Assembly (NCBI GenBank): GCA_009809945.1
Contig: WTPW01000716.1
Location: 85,994-149,993 of the forward strand
Length of the DNA stretch: 64,000 nt
Direction of reading: 5' to 3'
Source of the DNA: Gigaspora margarita
Lineage: Eukaryota; Glomeromycota; Glomeromycetes; Diversisporales; Gigasporaceae
Under the pieces are notes generated by a model that worked only from the letters and a program-made list of their open reading frames with translations, was not told the origin of the DNA and searched no databases. Below, one piece after another: positions 11,521-23,580 of this stretch. The first letter of the stretch is position 1. Each line of letters opens with the position of its first letter. Position numbers and translations under genes: made by a program.

Positions 11521-13454
11521 GGTCTATAGAATTTTATTAATAAAATTCTACAAATTCTTATAATTCACAAATTCTTATTAATTAATTCTAATTTTGTGCA
11601 CTAACTAAACTTGTTCAGCACCTAAAAATACATCAAATCGGCAGAACCATTTTTATTTTACTTGAAATTTAGAGAATAGATGTATAATTTTTGATTTTTG
11701 ATCAAAAAAGTCAAATTTAAGCATCTTTTCTCCAAGTTTCAAGTAAAATAAAAATAATTCTACTGATTTAATGCATTTTTATGTGCTGAACAAGTTTACT
11801 TAGTGCATTAAGTTAGAATTAATTAGTAAAATTTGTGAATCATAAGATTTTATAGAATTTTATTAATAAAATTCTACAAATTCTTATAATTCACGAATTC
11901 TTACTAATTAATTCTAACTTTATGCACTATCTAAACTTGTTCAGCACCTAAAAATACATCAAATCGGCAGAATCATTTTTATTTTACTTGAAATTTAGAG
12001 AAAAGATGTATAATTTTTGATTTTTGATCAAAAAAAGTCAAATTTAAGCATCTTTTCTCCAAATTTCAAGCAAAATAAAAAAAATGCTGCCAATTTGATG
12101 TATTTTTAGGTGCTGAACAAGTTTACTTAGTGCATTAAGGTAGAATTAATTAGTAAAATTTGGTGAATCATAAGATTTTATAGAATTTTATTAATAAAAT
12201 TCTATAAAATCTTATGAATCACCAAATTTTACTAATTAATTCTAACTAAATGCACTAAGTAAACTTGTTTAACACCTAAAAATACATCAAAACGGCAGAA
12301 TTGTTTTTATTTTGCTTGAAATTTGGAGAAAAGATGCTTAAATTTGACTTTTATGATCAAAAATCAAAAATTATACATCTATTCTCTAAATTTCAAGCAA
12401 AATAAAAACAATTCTGCCGATTTGATGTATTTTTAGGTGTAAAACAAGTTTACTTAGTGCATTAAGTTAGAATTAATTAGTAAAATTTGGTGAATAATAA
12501 GATTTTATAGAATTTTATTAATAAAATTCTATAATTCACCAAATTTTACCAATTAATTCTAACTAAATGCACTAAGTAAACTTGTTTAGCACCTACAAAT
12601 ACATTAAATCAGCTTTGTTTTTTTTATTTTACTTGAAATTTGGAGAAAAGATGCTTAAATTTTACTTTTTGATCAAAAATCAAAAATTATGCATCTGTTC
12701 TCCAAACGTCAAGTAAAATAAGAATGATCCTGCCGATTTAATGTATTTTTAGATTTTAAACAAGTTTACTTAGTGCATTTAGTTAGAATTAATTGGTAAA
12801 ATTTGGTGATTCATAAGATTTTATAGAATTTTATTAATAAAATTCTATAAAATCTTATGATTCACCAAATTTTACTAATTAATTCTANNNNNNNNNNNNN
12901 NNNNNNNNNNNNNNNNNNNNNNNNNNNNNNNNNNNNNNNNNNNNNNNNNNNNNNNNNNNNNNNNNNNNNNNNNNNNNNNNNNNNNNNNNNNNNNNNNNNN
13001 NNNNNNNNNNNNNNNNNNNNNNNNNNNNNNNNNNNNNNNNNNNNNNNNNNNNNNNNNNNNNNNNNNNNNNNNNNNNNNNNNNNNNNNNNNNNNNNNNNNN
13101 NNNNNNNNNNNNNNNNNNNNNNNNNNNNNNNNNNNNNNNNNNNNNNNNNNNNNNNNNNNNNNNNNNNNNNNNNNNNNNNNNNNNNNNNNNNNNNNNNNNN
13201 NNNNNNNNNNNNNNNNNNNNNNNNNNNNNNNNNNNNNNNNNNNNNNNNNNNNNNNNNNNNNNNNNNNNNNNNNNNNNNNNNNNNNNNNNNNNNNNNNNNN
13301 NNNNNNNNNNNNNNNNNNNNNNNNNNNNNNNNNNNNNNNNNNNNNNNNNNNNNNNNNNNNNNNNNNNNNNNNNNNNNNNNNNNNNNNAAAATTAGAATTA
13401 ATTAATAAGAATTTGTGAATTATAAGAATTTGTAGAATTTTATTAATAAAATTC
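11521..13454. repeat. About 325-bp palindromic satellite
   Basis: Tandem units begin with the palindrome TAGAATTTTATTAATAAAAT at about 11525, 11850, 12180, 12507 and 12825, and again right of the gap at 13432. Each unit is itself an inverted repeat: TTCAGCACCTAAAAATACAT against its complement, and GATGTATAATTTTTGA against AAATTTAAGCATC. At least five units are visible before the sequence is lost. Confidence 0.9.
12888..13387. other. Assembly gap, 500 N
   Basis: Exactly 500 undetermined bases inside the palindromic satellite, probably a placeholder length. Any open frame spanning it is an artefact. Confidence 0.99.
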
Positions 13455-13984
13455 TATAGATCCGGACCGGATCACTACACCCCGGTACTATAATTTGATT
13501 GGCTAATAAGGTTACACACATCATGCACCACAAATTTGTGTAACTAAATAACTTGGGTCAAATTTTATTGGTCATGTGACCTTGTTTTGTGGCTTGGGTC
13601 ACATGATTTGGGCCGGAAGTGGGCCGGAAAGGCCGGAAGTAGGGTCGGATTCCGGGATAGGGGGTGGCATTAACAAAAGTGGGGGGTGGCATTAACAAGT
13701 CTCTATTTTTAATGTATTTATTTGCTTTAATAAAAGTAATAGTGATATGATTGCCAAAAAAAGTTTTTACTCTAATTTTTCCAAATATTTGCTAATATCC
13801 AAATAAAAATTTGTGATTTGATATTCAAATTTTTCTGTGGCTCTATTTTAGTGTAAATCTCAAGTTATTTAATTAAATATAAATAAAATTTATATATAAT
13901 GCTAATACATACACTTAACCTATCACAGATTTTAGACATAATTGTTAATATAAAACATAAATGATTGCTAAAAGAAACATTGTA

Positions 13985-14215
13985 TGATAGTTATATTAGA
14001 ACTTAGTACAGTAAGCATAGCATAATAGTTGAATTTGAGCATAGTATGATAGTTAAATTTGGGCATAGCACAATAGTTAGATTTATAAAATAACACAATA
14101 GTTAGATTTAGAACATAATATAATAATTGGAACATAGAGTGATAGTTAGTTTTGAAATATAGTGCAATGATTAAATTTGAGAGATTGTAATACTTAGTTT
14201 TAGAATGTAGTACAA
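13985..14215 (+). repeat. Minisatellite with core AGCACAATAGTT
   Basis: About nine units of roughly 20-26 bp (AGCATAGTATGATAGTTAAA and variants), followed by a T-rich tract to about 14290 that ends near TTAGCTCTAGAG. This is the mirror image of the 8375-8470 array and its A-rich tract. Confidence 0.75.
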
Positions 14216-14794
14216 AATTTTTTATTGTATATTTTTTAAATTTTTTGTAATTTTTTTTTGTTTTTTATATTTTTTTTAATATTTTAAATAAATAAAATTT
14301 TTATTAGCTCTAGAGTAATTAAATTGCCTATTATGTAACAGATAATATATATTATAGGACCATGTTATTAATTATCTAATTATTTTTTATCAGAGGTCTA
14401 CTCCCTTTCCCCTTCTCTAATATATAAATAGTCAAGTTTTTTATATATAATTTTAACTTTTTTTACTCTCCTTTCCTTCTAAAAAATTACCTGCTTTTTG
14501 ACACTTCCCATAGTATAAAGATAATTTTATATAAATATATTCTTTTCTAAAGCAGCATGAGGGTTAAAGAGCTAGTTAAATATATATTACTGCAAAATAA
14601 CACACAGTGTGAAATTACAAATTTGGTCTAAATTAAGCTTAATTTGAGCTAAACTTTAAAATAACACCTTTGCAAGTTATTTTGCAATAATACAGTATAT
14701 ATAATTTTAATATTAAATTATTTAATAAGACAATTCTAACAAGCCCAAAATTATTAAAATCCAATTACTAGATCACAAGATCACAAGATTATTA
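14216..14794. other. T-rich and AT-rich noncoding stretch
   Basis: Homopolymer-rich with no gene. Around 14735-14790 it carries the dispersed words AGACAATTCTAACAAGCCC and GATCACAAGATCACAAGATT. Confidence 0.5.
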
Positions 14795-15835
14795 CTATAA
14801 GTATCTGAAAATAGGCTATTACCTTAAACAAGCTACTCTAACCTTTTGGTCAAAAACTCAAAAATGTTTTTAATAAATAACAATAGATATTATATAATAA
14901 ACCCCAAATTTTACTATTAGCTATAGTAAGGGGGTATCCATAAATAATGTTATATTTGGCGGTCCCCTAAAATATAATATTTTTTTCAATAGTAGGGGGT
15001 CAAAAAAATATAACATAATTTTTTATAAAAATTTGTTTAAAACTTGATCCAGATGTTCAAATTGGATGATTTTGGTACCATTCGAATTGTCTTGAGGAGA
15101 GAATTCAAGAATGGTACCAAAATAATTTGATTTGGATCACTGGATCACGTTTTATTAATGAAATACTATTGGTTATTATGGTTTCTTATAAAATTACTAT
15201 AAAATCAATGGTTTTTTGTGAATAACTCTTGATCCAGTAGTTTGAATGAAATGATTTTGGTACTATTGGATTTATTACATAGAGATGAATCGAATAGTAC
15301 CAAAATCATCCAAATCGGATCACTGGGTTATAATCCAAGTTTTTATAAAATTATATATATAAATATACAGATTTTTAAAAATTTTTTTATATAGTCTAGG
15401 GGGGTCAAGAGCCACTATGTAGAGGTACATCATGTTATTTATGGATGCCCCCTAATCAATTATTATCACTTAAGTAAAATTATTTGGAAAATTAAATTAC
15501 ATATATATTAAAATTTTTAGCAAAGTTGGAAAACATTTTATTATTTGACTTTTAATTTTTATACTTGATGAAAAAATTAAAATTTTTAAAAATATATTTG
15601 ATGAATATAAAAGCAAATATTAAATAATAAAAAGTTTTTCAATTTTAATATGCTTATTTTGATATTCCAAGCAAGTTTACTTAAGTATCAAGTATTGATT
15701 TACATAGTAAAATCTAGACTTTACTATGTAGTAACTATATGTGATTGACCAGAAATCAATTTTATATAAAAATAAGCTACCTCTGATTTTTGTATAACTT
15801 TTTACCCAAAAAAAAAGCTTATTTCAAACATACAG
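14795..15835. mobile_element. AAGCTACC-type foldback element, interrupted
   Basis: Left end with GAAAATAGGCTA and right end AAGCTTATTTCAAACATACAG, each beside TA, enclose the diagnostic body of the family (TTTACATAGTAAAATCTAGA, GTTTACTTAAGTATC). A PIF-like element (14930-15452) is inserted in its left third. Confidence 0.75.
14930..15452. mobile_element. PIF/Harbinger-like MITE, TSD TAA
   Basis: The ends GGGGGTATCCATAAATAA and TTATTTATGGATGCCCCC are inverted repeats flanked by TAA at 14927-14929 and 15453-15455, the PIF/Harbinger pattern. Inside are two hairpins built on GGATGATTTTGGTACCATT and its complement, ending in GGATCACTGGATCA. The same hairpin is found at 25087-25560. Confidence 0.8.
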
Positions 15836-15871
15836 TAAATTCTAATTACAGAGCTCTAAGATTGACAAATA

Positions 15872-16057
15872 TAGTTAAATCTTCTAAAACTAATCTTGCC
15901 AAAACTGATAACCTGTCAAATCTGATGAAAAATTAATCTACTAAATCTGTTTCTGTTATATAAATCTAATAGTTTATAATAATTTCAAATCTGATAACCT
16001 ACCAATACTAATACAAAACCTGTTTACCATGCATACCAGTTTGAAGAGGTTCAACTA
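15872..16057 (+). mobile_element. TA-186 MITE, old copy
   Basis: Aligns end to end over 186 positions with the 31193-31378 copy, TA on both sides, but with many substitutions including in the termini (GTTAAATCTTC in place of GTCGGCCCTCC). One of the oldest copies here. Confidence 0.85.
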
Positions 16058-16058
16058 T

Positions 16059-16138
16059 ATTTGTATTATATAGACAATTAATTAATTTTATATACAGTAT
16101 ATAAAATCTAATTAATTGATTGTCTATATAATACAAAT
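16059..16138. repeat. 80-bp near-perfect palindrome
   Basis: The arm ATTTGTATTATATAGACAAT is repeated in inverse at the other end, and the arms run on through AATTAATT and TTTTATATAC to a central AGT. It abuts the TA-186 copy. Confidence 0.85.
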
Positions 16139-16251
16139 CTTTGTTGATCTTGGAATTCATAATTTAATTGGTTTAACTAGATGCAATTATAGTAACTACA
16201 GTTGCAAATTTTTAATTCTATTTTAATAATTGAAAATTTTAAAATATTTAA

Positions 16252-16945
16252 GAAGAGTATGGTAACTTAGGATAGTGGTCAAGTTGTCACTTCCAAGTGA
16301 CAGATGTGAGTTCAAATCCCATTTGGCACTGGTTTGAAATTAAAATTACACCTGTGTTACTGTAACTGATCTTTGTTGATAGGTTGGATCATGCAAAGAT
16401 TTGTAACTTGGTTGCACAATTGAAATAGGAAATGCTAGAGGATTCTAGAATCATGTAATATCTGGAAACCTGGAGATCAGAACTCATTTGGCAAGTCCTG
16501 AGCAAAGAAGTAGCTGGACTTTTGATGTCACTATAGAACAGAGTTGGATTGAGTAATGGAACTAAAAAACCTGATATTAGGATTTGAGATATAGTCCATA
16601 CCAACCAGACTGCTAGAGTTGCACTAAAGGAAAAGGTCATATGTTATAGAAGCATGGGCCATGAAAAGGGAGACCATAAAAGGTATCCTAAAGCCTAGCT
16701 GACTGATCCTTCTGGGTAACTATAGTGGGAGTTTTGTGAATTACTGGGGATATAACTTATGAAGATGAAGGGATTAGGTACTAGGGCCTAGAAAATGTTG
16801 TAAGGGCATGGTAACTGTAGCAGTTTAATAGTTAGCTCTGACTGCAAGTATATAGGTAAACCAAAAACTGGGGTATTAAGATAGAGACATGGGACCTGCA
16901 CCTCTGGGGAATTTTTGAGCTAAACAGTATGCAGGTTAGCATATA
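16252..16945 (+). mobile_element. tRNA-derived SINE, old copy
   Basis: The 5' head shows an A-box-like ATAGTGGTCAAGTTG and B-box GAGTTCAAATCCC in tRNA spacing, the layout of an internal RNA polymerase III promoter. The body aligns with the younger SINE at 28729-29440: shared ACTGGT/ACGTTTT after the B box, GATAGGTTGGATCATGCAAA, AACTTGGTT, and TTTGGCAAGTCC followed by a GTAG block. It is not AT-biased like its surroundings, and has no clear tail or TSD left. Confidence 0.85.
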
Positions 16946-16955
16946 CAGGGCTATA

Positions 16956-17505
16956 CCATATTTTTCCCAAAATAAGCTACCTTCAAAAATAAGCTACCCC
17001 CCTCTTTTGGTTAATAAACTCCAAAATGTCTTTAACTCGAAAATAAGCTACCCCACGATCGACAATAGTCACTATATAGTAAAGTCCAAATTTTTCTATA
17101 AAAACGATTAAAGTCGCTTAAGTAAACTTCTTAAGAAGATCAAAATACACATACTTTGAAAATTTTATCAAGATTGTAGAAGTTTTTATTATTTGTCTTT
17201 TGAATTTTACGTTCAGCGAAAAAATTAAAATTTTTTTAAAAAATATATTCGACGAACGTAAAAATTAAAAGTTAAATAATAAAAAGTTCTCTAATATTGA
17301 TAAAATTTTAGGATAAGTGTATTTTGATCTTCCAAATAAGTTTACTTAAGCGATATTAGTCGATTTACATAGTAAAATTTGGACTTTACTATGTAGCGAC
17401 TTTCTGCGATTAGCTAAAAATCGATTTTATCTGAAAATAAGCTTCTCTGATTTTTTTGTATAACTTTTTGCCAAAAAAAGGTAGCTTATTTTCAGAAAAA
17501 TATGG
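16956..17505. mobile_element. AAGCTACC-type foldback element, reference copy
   Basis: 550 bp bounded by TA (16954-16955, 17506-17507). The ends CCATATTTTTCCCAAAATAA and TTATTTTCAGAAAAATATGG are inverted, followed inward by AGCTACC. The whole element folds back: CATAGTAAA/TTTACTATG blocks, AAGTCGCTTAAGTAAAC with its mirror, and a central GTTCAGCG...CGACGAAC palindrome. No protein. Family members: 9541, 14795, 21448 and a 48-bp remnant at 42495. Confidence 0.85.
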
Positions 17506-17509
17506 TAGC

Positions 17510-17720
17510 TGTTTAATAATGATATTCTCTAAAAATATTCAACCAGTAGAAAATGCTAATATATTTAAAAAATATTTCAAAATATTTTGCAATATTTTTG
17601 AAATATTTTTAGAACTAATATTTTTAAATAATTTAAAATTTTGTATGATGTATTAAAATTAATCTGCAACCTCTGTATTACTAAATCAAATTAGATCTTG
17701 TTTATTTATAATTAGATTTT
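17510..17720. repeat. AATATTT-word repeat, sister of 63640-63960
   Basis: Dense AAATATTTCAAAATATT words followed by CAAATTAGATCTTG and TATAATTAGAT. The 63640-63960 region has the same order: AAATATTTCGAAATAT words, then CAAATTAGATCTTTTG and TATAATTAGATC. Confidence 0.6.
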
Positions 17721-17968
17721 TGTTTAGTTTTATATTGTTTTTTTTGTTTTCATTTTGTTTTTTTTTATTTTTTAATTTTTTTTATTTTATTCCAACACTT
17801 TACAAGAACACCAACATTAACTTTTTTAGTACTTTGCAAAAAATTAACAAATTTTGGCACTTTGCAAGAACACTAACCTAGTACTTTGAAAGCCAATTCA
17901 GATTTCTCTAACATATTACAATAACATACAACTGAACAACTGTTTTTTTAATAATTTTCAAAATTTTA
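17721..17968. other. T-rich tract with TTTGCAAGAACAC words
   Basis: A long T-rich stretch then CTTTGCAAGAACACCAAC-type words. The same combination recurs at about 19120-19290 on the far side of the next element. Confidence 0.5.
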
Positions 17969-19106
17969 AGAACATTTCTTTAAGAGTAGAGAGTATATAG
18001 ATCAATCCTATTTATAAACTAGTTGCTAAAAAATTTTGTATTTAAGAATAAAGAAATTTTTAATAAATAATCTTTTTAAATTTCTAAATAAATTTGTAGA
18101 GAAGGTATTTCTATTTTAATAGTGGTTAAATCATTAAAATTGGTTCAGAAAAGTATAAGATATAGTTGGTTTTATCTTTTCAATTCTATTTAATTTATCA
18201 TTTATACATAATTTAATTGGCCAATTTGTAATCACCTACAGAATAAACTTGCTTCTAAAAAGTTGATACAATAAAAACTTTATCAAATTTCATTCAAAAT
18301 TAATAAAATTTTTAGAATATGTTAATTTTTATTACAAACAGTTTTATTTAGTATGGGCCGGTGCAAAAAGATTTGTACCTCAAATAGCTCTGATTCAAAT
18401 ATTTTTTGTACAAATTAATTTTAATTTTTTAATTTAATATACTTATTAGGTTACCAGATTGATAAAAATAAATTTTTTTTTGATTATTTTATTGATAAAA
18501 TAAAAAAATTTATTAATAGTAACTTTTTTTCTTTTTTTTTTTACTATGTAATTTACTATAGTAATTTATACATACAGTATATAGTAAAAAAAATCAAATT
18601 ACTTCATTTTAAAGCTTAATTTCTTCACAACCAGTGATCCAATTTTGCTCAAATTTTAACTATATTTTTATCATATGTACATTAATGCACTTGCGAAGTA
18701 CAAGCTCATAGAACTGCATATTGGTTGCGAAATTATTTAAAATATATTTTTTTTAAAAAAAAATTTTGTATTTTTTTCAAATACAGTGAATTGTACATGC
18801 ATAATTATTAAAATAAAACAATGTTAAAACAATAAAAATAATATATTAAGTTAGATTAAAACCTATTTTATTTGATACTAAAAATTTTTTAATAATTAAT
18901 CAAGAAAAAAAAAATTTTTCCTTAGTGTCAAAATTATAAAACTTTTTGAGGTAAAATCTTTCTGCACCGGCCCATATATAAATATCAATTTATATAGTAA
19001 AATATTTATTTTTATCTATAGAAACTTTTTAATTTGCAGTAAAAATATTTTTTGTTACTCATTTATTAACAGAATGATTTATATATTCTCTACTCTTAAA
19101 GAAATA
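17969..19106. mobile_element. TIR element with a nested TIR element inside
   Basis: TTTCTTTAAGAGTAGAGAG near 17970 is mirrored by CTCTACTCTTAAAGAAA near 19088-19104, with ATATA beside both. TSD not clear. The 18354-18974 element lies within it. Confidence 0.65.
18354..18974. mobile_element. MITE with GGGCCGGTGCA ends, TA target
   Basis: The ends TGGGCCGGTGCAAAAAGAT and ATCTTTCTGCACCGGCCCA are inverted and flanked by TA (18352-18353, 18975-18976), followed inward by a TACCTCAAA/TTTTGAGGTA pair. No open frame. Confidence 0.85.
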
Positions 19107-19297
19107 AAAATTTAGTCCTTTATTTATTTTTTTATTTAACATTTTTTGTTTTTGTTTTTATTGTTTTTTTGTATTTTTTTTTAATATTTTTTTTATTAAT
19201 TTATTTTGCTCTAGCATTATGCAAAAACAACTCTTACTTTTTTTGTATTTTGCAAAAAAACCAACTTTGACTTTTTTAGTATTGCTAGTGCATATAT

Positions 19298-19334
19298 AAA
19301 TTTAATAGTGCTCCATTGGTGCACTATTAAATTT
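19298..19334. repeat. Hairpin AAATTTAATAGTGC
   Basis: Perfect 14-bp inverted arms separated by nine bases. TAGTGCATA flanks both sides in inverted or repeated form. Confidence 0.8.
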
Positions 19335-20972
19335 TTAGTGCATAGATGCACCTAGTGGTTTACTATATTAAAAAATATTAATTCTACAAACATTAATTAA
19401 TATATTATACTAACAATGTTTTTTAAATTGTACCAATTTTAAATATAAACTTAACTCTAACAACAATAACTAGAATTAATTTGCCTGCAAAATTATTAGT
19501 TGATAAAATAATTACTATAAAACAAACTTGCCTATGAATTAATCAGCTGCAAAATAACCTTGCCTGAAATTAATTCTCTACAATTAAGTTTTCTGTAAAG
19601 TAATTATTGGTAAGTTTATTGAGACTAAGTGAACCTAATACTATTAAATAAATATTAAATAAAAAAACTTAATAAAATTGAATTAATATATCAAATAAAA
19701 TTATAATAAATGCAATTGAATCTTAAGATGATCTGTTAATTATAATAAAAGTAGTTGTTTTTCATCATTTCTGGATTTATATCAATTCTGAATTGTATTT
19801 AAAAATTAGTATCTATTTAAAAATTATTAAAAAAAAAGCAAGTGAATAATTTAGAAATAATAATATCTAAATATTTAATTCTAGTTAAATTTTCATATAT
19901 TAATAGAATATATTTGAATATTCATATATATTTTAATGGGTTTTGCATTTCGCCCATAGAAATATCTGCATATATTTTTTAGCAATAGCAGGAATCTGAG
20001 CAGGCATCAGAAAATAATACCACAAATTTTTTTTTTAAAAAAAAACTTAACTTTACATTTTTTAGATTTTTTTATAACTGCCATACTTAGCATTTTGGAT
20101 AATATAAATTATTTTATAAAATTTACAATATAACAAACTTGCATCTTCAAGTTATTTCTATCTTGATTAGGTATGTACAGCTCTTTTGATACGGCAATAC
20201 AAAGATCCTTAAAGATATTAGCATAAATATCTTATTATATTCAAGATTAGAATTTTTATAATAAATTTTATACTATATCCTTGTCAATCAAGAAAGTGTT
20301 GATGAAAAAAATATGTAGTTCAAGGTAATAAAGATCAATTTGAAAATAATGAATAAAAAAAATGAAGCATAAAACAATAAAGAATTATCTTTATAAATTT
20401 CAATAAAAAAGATCAATGCAAATATCAATATGATTAATAATAATAATATTATCATCATTGATAAAATGTGTAATTTTTATTGTTGTTACTAATAAATTAT
20501 ATAATATGATACATAATTATTATCATACTATAATAATTAAATTATCTAATATATATATATAATCTATATAAAATGATCCAATTGATGTTTTAATCAAATC
20601 ATTAATTATATTAATTGATTTATGCAGATTTATTTAAGAATTATTTGCTATTGCTATGAATAACACAATTATTAACCCAAATTTTGGCCACCCTAGCACT
20701 TTTTAACAAGGTTTTGTCCAAAGATTCTATTGAATGCAAAAAGTTTTTTTAATATCAAAAAAAATAAAAATAAAAAAGAAAAATAGTATAAATAAATATG
20801 TTACTTATTGGACTAATTTATCATGAAGTAGGCTCTTATTTTATTTTTTTTTTTTAGTACTATATCTATCTTAAACAATCTAAAAAATTAATATACCTAA
20901 ATTCTCAAAATAATGCACAATGAAAATTACAATTTTTAGTTGAGTTAGGCTTAAGTCAGACCTAACTTTGAA
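19335..20972. other. AT-rich noncoding stretch
   Basis: No motif-bearing frame on either strand. Contains A/T homopolymers and short AATAAT runs (about 20440). Confidence 0.5.
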
Positions 20973-20980
20973 ATAATGCC

Positions 20981-21888
20981 TAGTGTTCCAAATGATTCAA
21001 ACTGAGCGAGTATTTTTAAAAATTCAGACCTGGTCTGAATATTGATTTGGATCTAAAATTAGGGTCTGAACTTGTATTACTTAGATTTGGGTCTGGTCCA
21101 GATTAGTAAAATCTCTAAATTTATATGCTATAGTTAACAAACCCTAGTGTCCTTGCTAAAAAAAAAAATTGCAGCTATTGTTTTATAAATTCTGAACACT
21201 TGATAAAAAATTAACTAAATGATTTTTTATTAATCCATGGCAAAGCCACAGCAAGGTTATAAAAATTTTCTTTTTATAAATAAATTAATACTATATAAAA
21301 TACATTTAAATATATTTAAACTAATAAATAAATAAATTATATATTTACGAATTAAATTAGTAAATATATTAAATTATTTATATTTATGAAACAGCTAAAA
21401 TTAGCCAATAAGCAATCAGTATTGTTCTAATAGGACTGGACCAGATACCATATATTCCTGAAAATAAGCTACTTTGAAAATAAGCTACCTCCTGATTTTT
21501 TCAAAAATTTCAAAAAACACATTAGCAGTTGCTACATATAAAAGTCCAAATTTTACTAAATAAACCTTAAAAGTGCCATTAAGTAAACTTATTCAGAACA
21601 TAAAAATACACTTATAGTAAAATTTCATATCATTTGAACAACTTTTAATTAGTACGTTTTTCAATTTTTCAAAAAATTTAACAATTTGACAATAAGCTAC
21701 CCAATATTTTTTTGTGTAATTTTTGGCCCAAAAAAGGTAGCTTATTTTCAGGAATATATAGTATTACCAAGTGCATCTTTGTGTGGGTCTGAACCCATAT
21801 CAATTCTGATAAATCAAGGGACCAAACTCAGTTTGTGCAATGGATCAGACTGGACTCGAATCAGACCCAGATCTTTTGCAGAACACTA
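20981..21888. mobile_element. hAT-like element A, TSD ATAATGCC
   Basis: The ends TAGTGTTCCAAATGATTC and TTTTGCAGAACACTA frame the element. An exact 8-bp ATAATGCC lies at 20973-20980 and 21889-21896. Both subterminal zones are built from GGTCTGAA, GGGTCTG and CAGACC words on both strands. A foldback element (21448-21761) is inserted in the middle. No transposase. Confidence 0.9.
21448..21761. mobile_element. AAGCTACC-type foldback element, short copy
   Basis: 314 bp; ends CCATATATTCCTGAAAATAA and TTATTTTCAGGAATATATAG, flanked by TA on both sides. It lacks much of the central palindrome present in the 550-bp copy. Confidence 0.85.
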
Positions 21889-22430
21889 ATAATGCCCATG
21901 CTAGTGTTCCAAATCGTTAGTTAAAAAACCAACTAGTTTGCAACTTTTTAACTAATTGATTTAAAAAAAATTAAACAACTAATCGATTTATTATCAACTG
22001 CTTTGATTAAAATTAATTGTTAGTTATCAACTAGTTATCAACTAGTTATCAACTTATATAATTTATATTAATCTTTTATAATTAATCATAGTAATATAAC
22101 AGAAATCACAACTATTTATTGATAATTAATAATACTTCTTGGGTTGAAATGTTATCTAGTGTGCATTTTTTTATTTCAACTTTGCCAGTTTTTAATATGT
22201 TTTATACAAACTAATATCCTCCAAAACATAAAGGCACTATTTTCATATATAATATGAATTGCTCAGGTACCAATCATAGAGGCAGTATTTTACTTATAGT
22301 TATAATTTTTTTAATTTTTACTAATTGAAAAATGATTCAGGCAATGCTTGATATAAAAGATTAATAATAATAATAATAATAAATGTTGTTAATAATATTA
22401 AAATTTAAGTAGTTCTTTTAGTATTACATA

Positions 22431-22616
22431 CTGTCAGCCCTCTCCAAACTGATTCTGTCAAAATCGATAACCTGTCAAATCTAATAAAAACTTAATCTAC
22501 CAAGTTGGTACCTGATATATAAATCTAATAGTTTATAATGTTTTCAAATTCGATAACTTTCCAATACTGATACAAAACCTGTCCACCACAGATACTGGTT
22601 TGGAAAGGGCCAACAG
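22431..22616 (+). mobile_element. TA-186 MITE
   Basis: 186 bp with ends CTGTCAGCCCTCTCC and GGAAAGGGCCAACAG, TA on both sides. Moderately diverged from the 31193 copy. Confidence 0.9.
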
Positions 22617-22761
22617 TATTTCTTTATTTAATTATACTTGAATCATTTTATATATTATATTTGAACAATCTTTTTTTTTAACTACTAAAAATTAGACCTA
22701 CCATTAAATGAATAGTTAGTTTTAACTATTTTTAATCAAATTTATAGTATATAATCTATTA

Positions 22762-23330
22762 TCCCTTAAACTGTCAGGTTTAGCATTCAAATTTGTACAC
22801 AAAAATATTTTGAAGAAAATTGAGCTTGAAGATTTTTTTTTATAAAACTTTTATTCTAATTGTCTTCAAGACCCAAGTTACATGGCACATCTGCAGCTAT
22901 AGTATGAAATACTCTATGTAACCTGATTTAAAGGTATAAATTTACATGATGGCTAAAAAATGGATCATTTTACCTACACATTTGAGCCATCATATTTCTT
23001 TAAAATCACTTCAAAAATCAATTTTATAAAGTTGATCATGAAATATTTTTGATCAACTTTAAAAGTTATAATATAAAAGGAACTCTGCATGATAATTGTA
23101 AAAAATTTTTATAACTGTCATGTTAAAGTGCCTTTTTTAGTATTAAATTTGGCACAAAAATCCTATTATGGTTAATACCAAATAACTGATTTTTGGAATA
23201 TTGATAAAAAAAATTTTATGAAATAAGAATTATATAATAATTAGAACATAATAAAATTTGGAGCAAATACATAAAAACAGGTCAAAAATTATTTTAGCAT
23301 ACAAATTTGTACACTAGATAGTTTAAGGGA
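22762..23330. mobile_element. MITE with TCCCTTAAAC ends, TA target
   Basis: TCCCTTAAACTGTC at the left and GATAGTTTAAGGGA at the right, flanked by TA. Both ends continue inward with AGCAT and CAAATTTGTACAC words in inverted order. Confidence 0.8.
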
Positions 23331-23429
23331 TAGTAAAGCTTGAATCCATTATATTAAATTTAATGAATATCTATCAGATTTTAATATTAAATTTAGTATA
23401 CAAATACAAGTTCTATTATTGTAGTTATA

Positions 23430-23580
23430 ATTAGTATTGGCAATTTTACTGGTCAAACCAAATTTGTTTGGCCTTTTTGGCCAAAAATTGGCCAATTCAG
23501 CCAAAAACATATAAATTTGGCTAAATTGGCCATTTTTTGGGTGGCCAAAAATATGTTTGGCTATTAAAATTGCCAAAACT
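23430..23580. repeat. TTGGCCAAA-word foldback
   Basis: TTGGCAATTTTACTGG at the left is mirrored by TATTAAAATTGCCAA at the right. Between them are many copies of TTGGCCAAA/TTTGGC on both strands. It resembles the hAT-like elements with element-specific words, but no TSD was found. Confidence 0.6.

Larger units (their letters stand above)
11280..13704. mobile_element. Long-TIR element housing a palindromic satellite
   Basis: About 230-bp inverted repeats run 11280-11520 and 13455-13704. The tips AGAGACTTGTTAATGCC and GGCATTAACAAGTCTCT match exactly, and the arms share CACCCCC blocks, CCGGAAT, TTCCGGCC, AGGTCACATGACC and the ACACATCATGCACC block. ATTTTT flanks both tips (11274-11279; 13705-13710), a possible 6-bp TSD. 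The interior is a tandem palindromic satellite with a 500-N gap. The GC-rich terminal words stand out in this AT-rich DNA. No transposase visible. Confidence 0.85.

Noticed and set aside
12857-13405. 182-residue open frame
   Set aside because: Almost all of it is the N gap; only the edges are real sequence.
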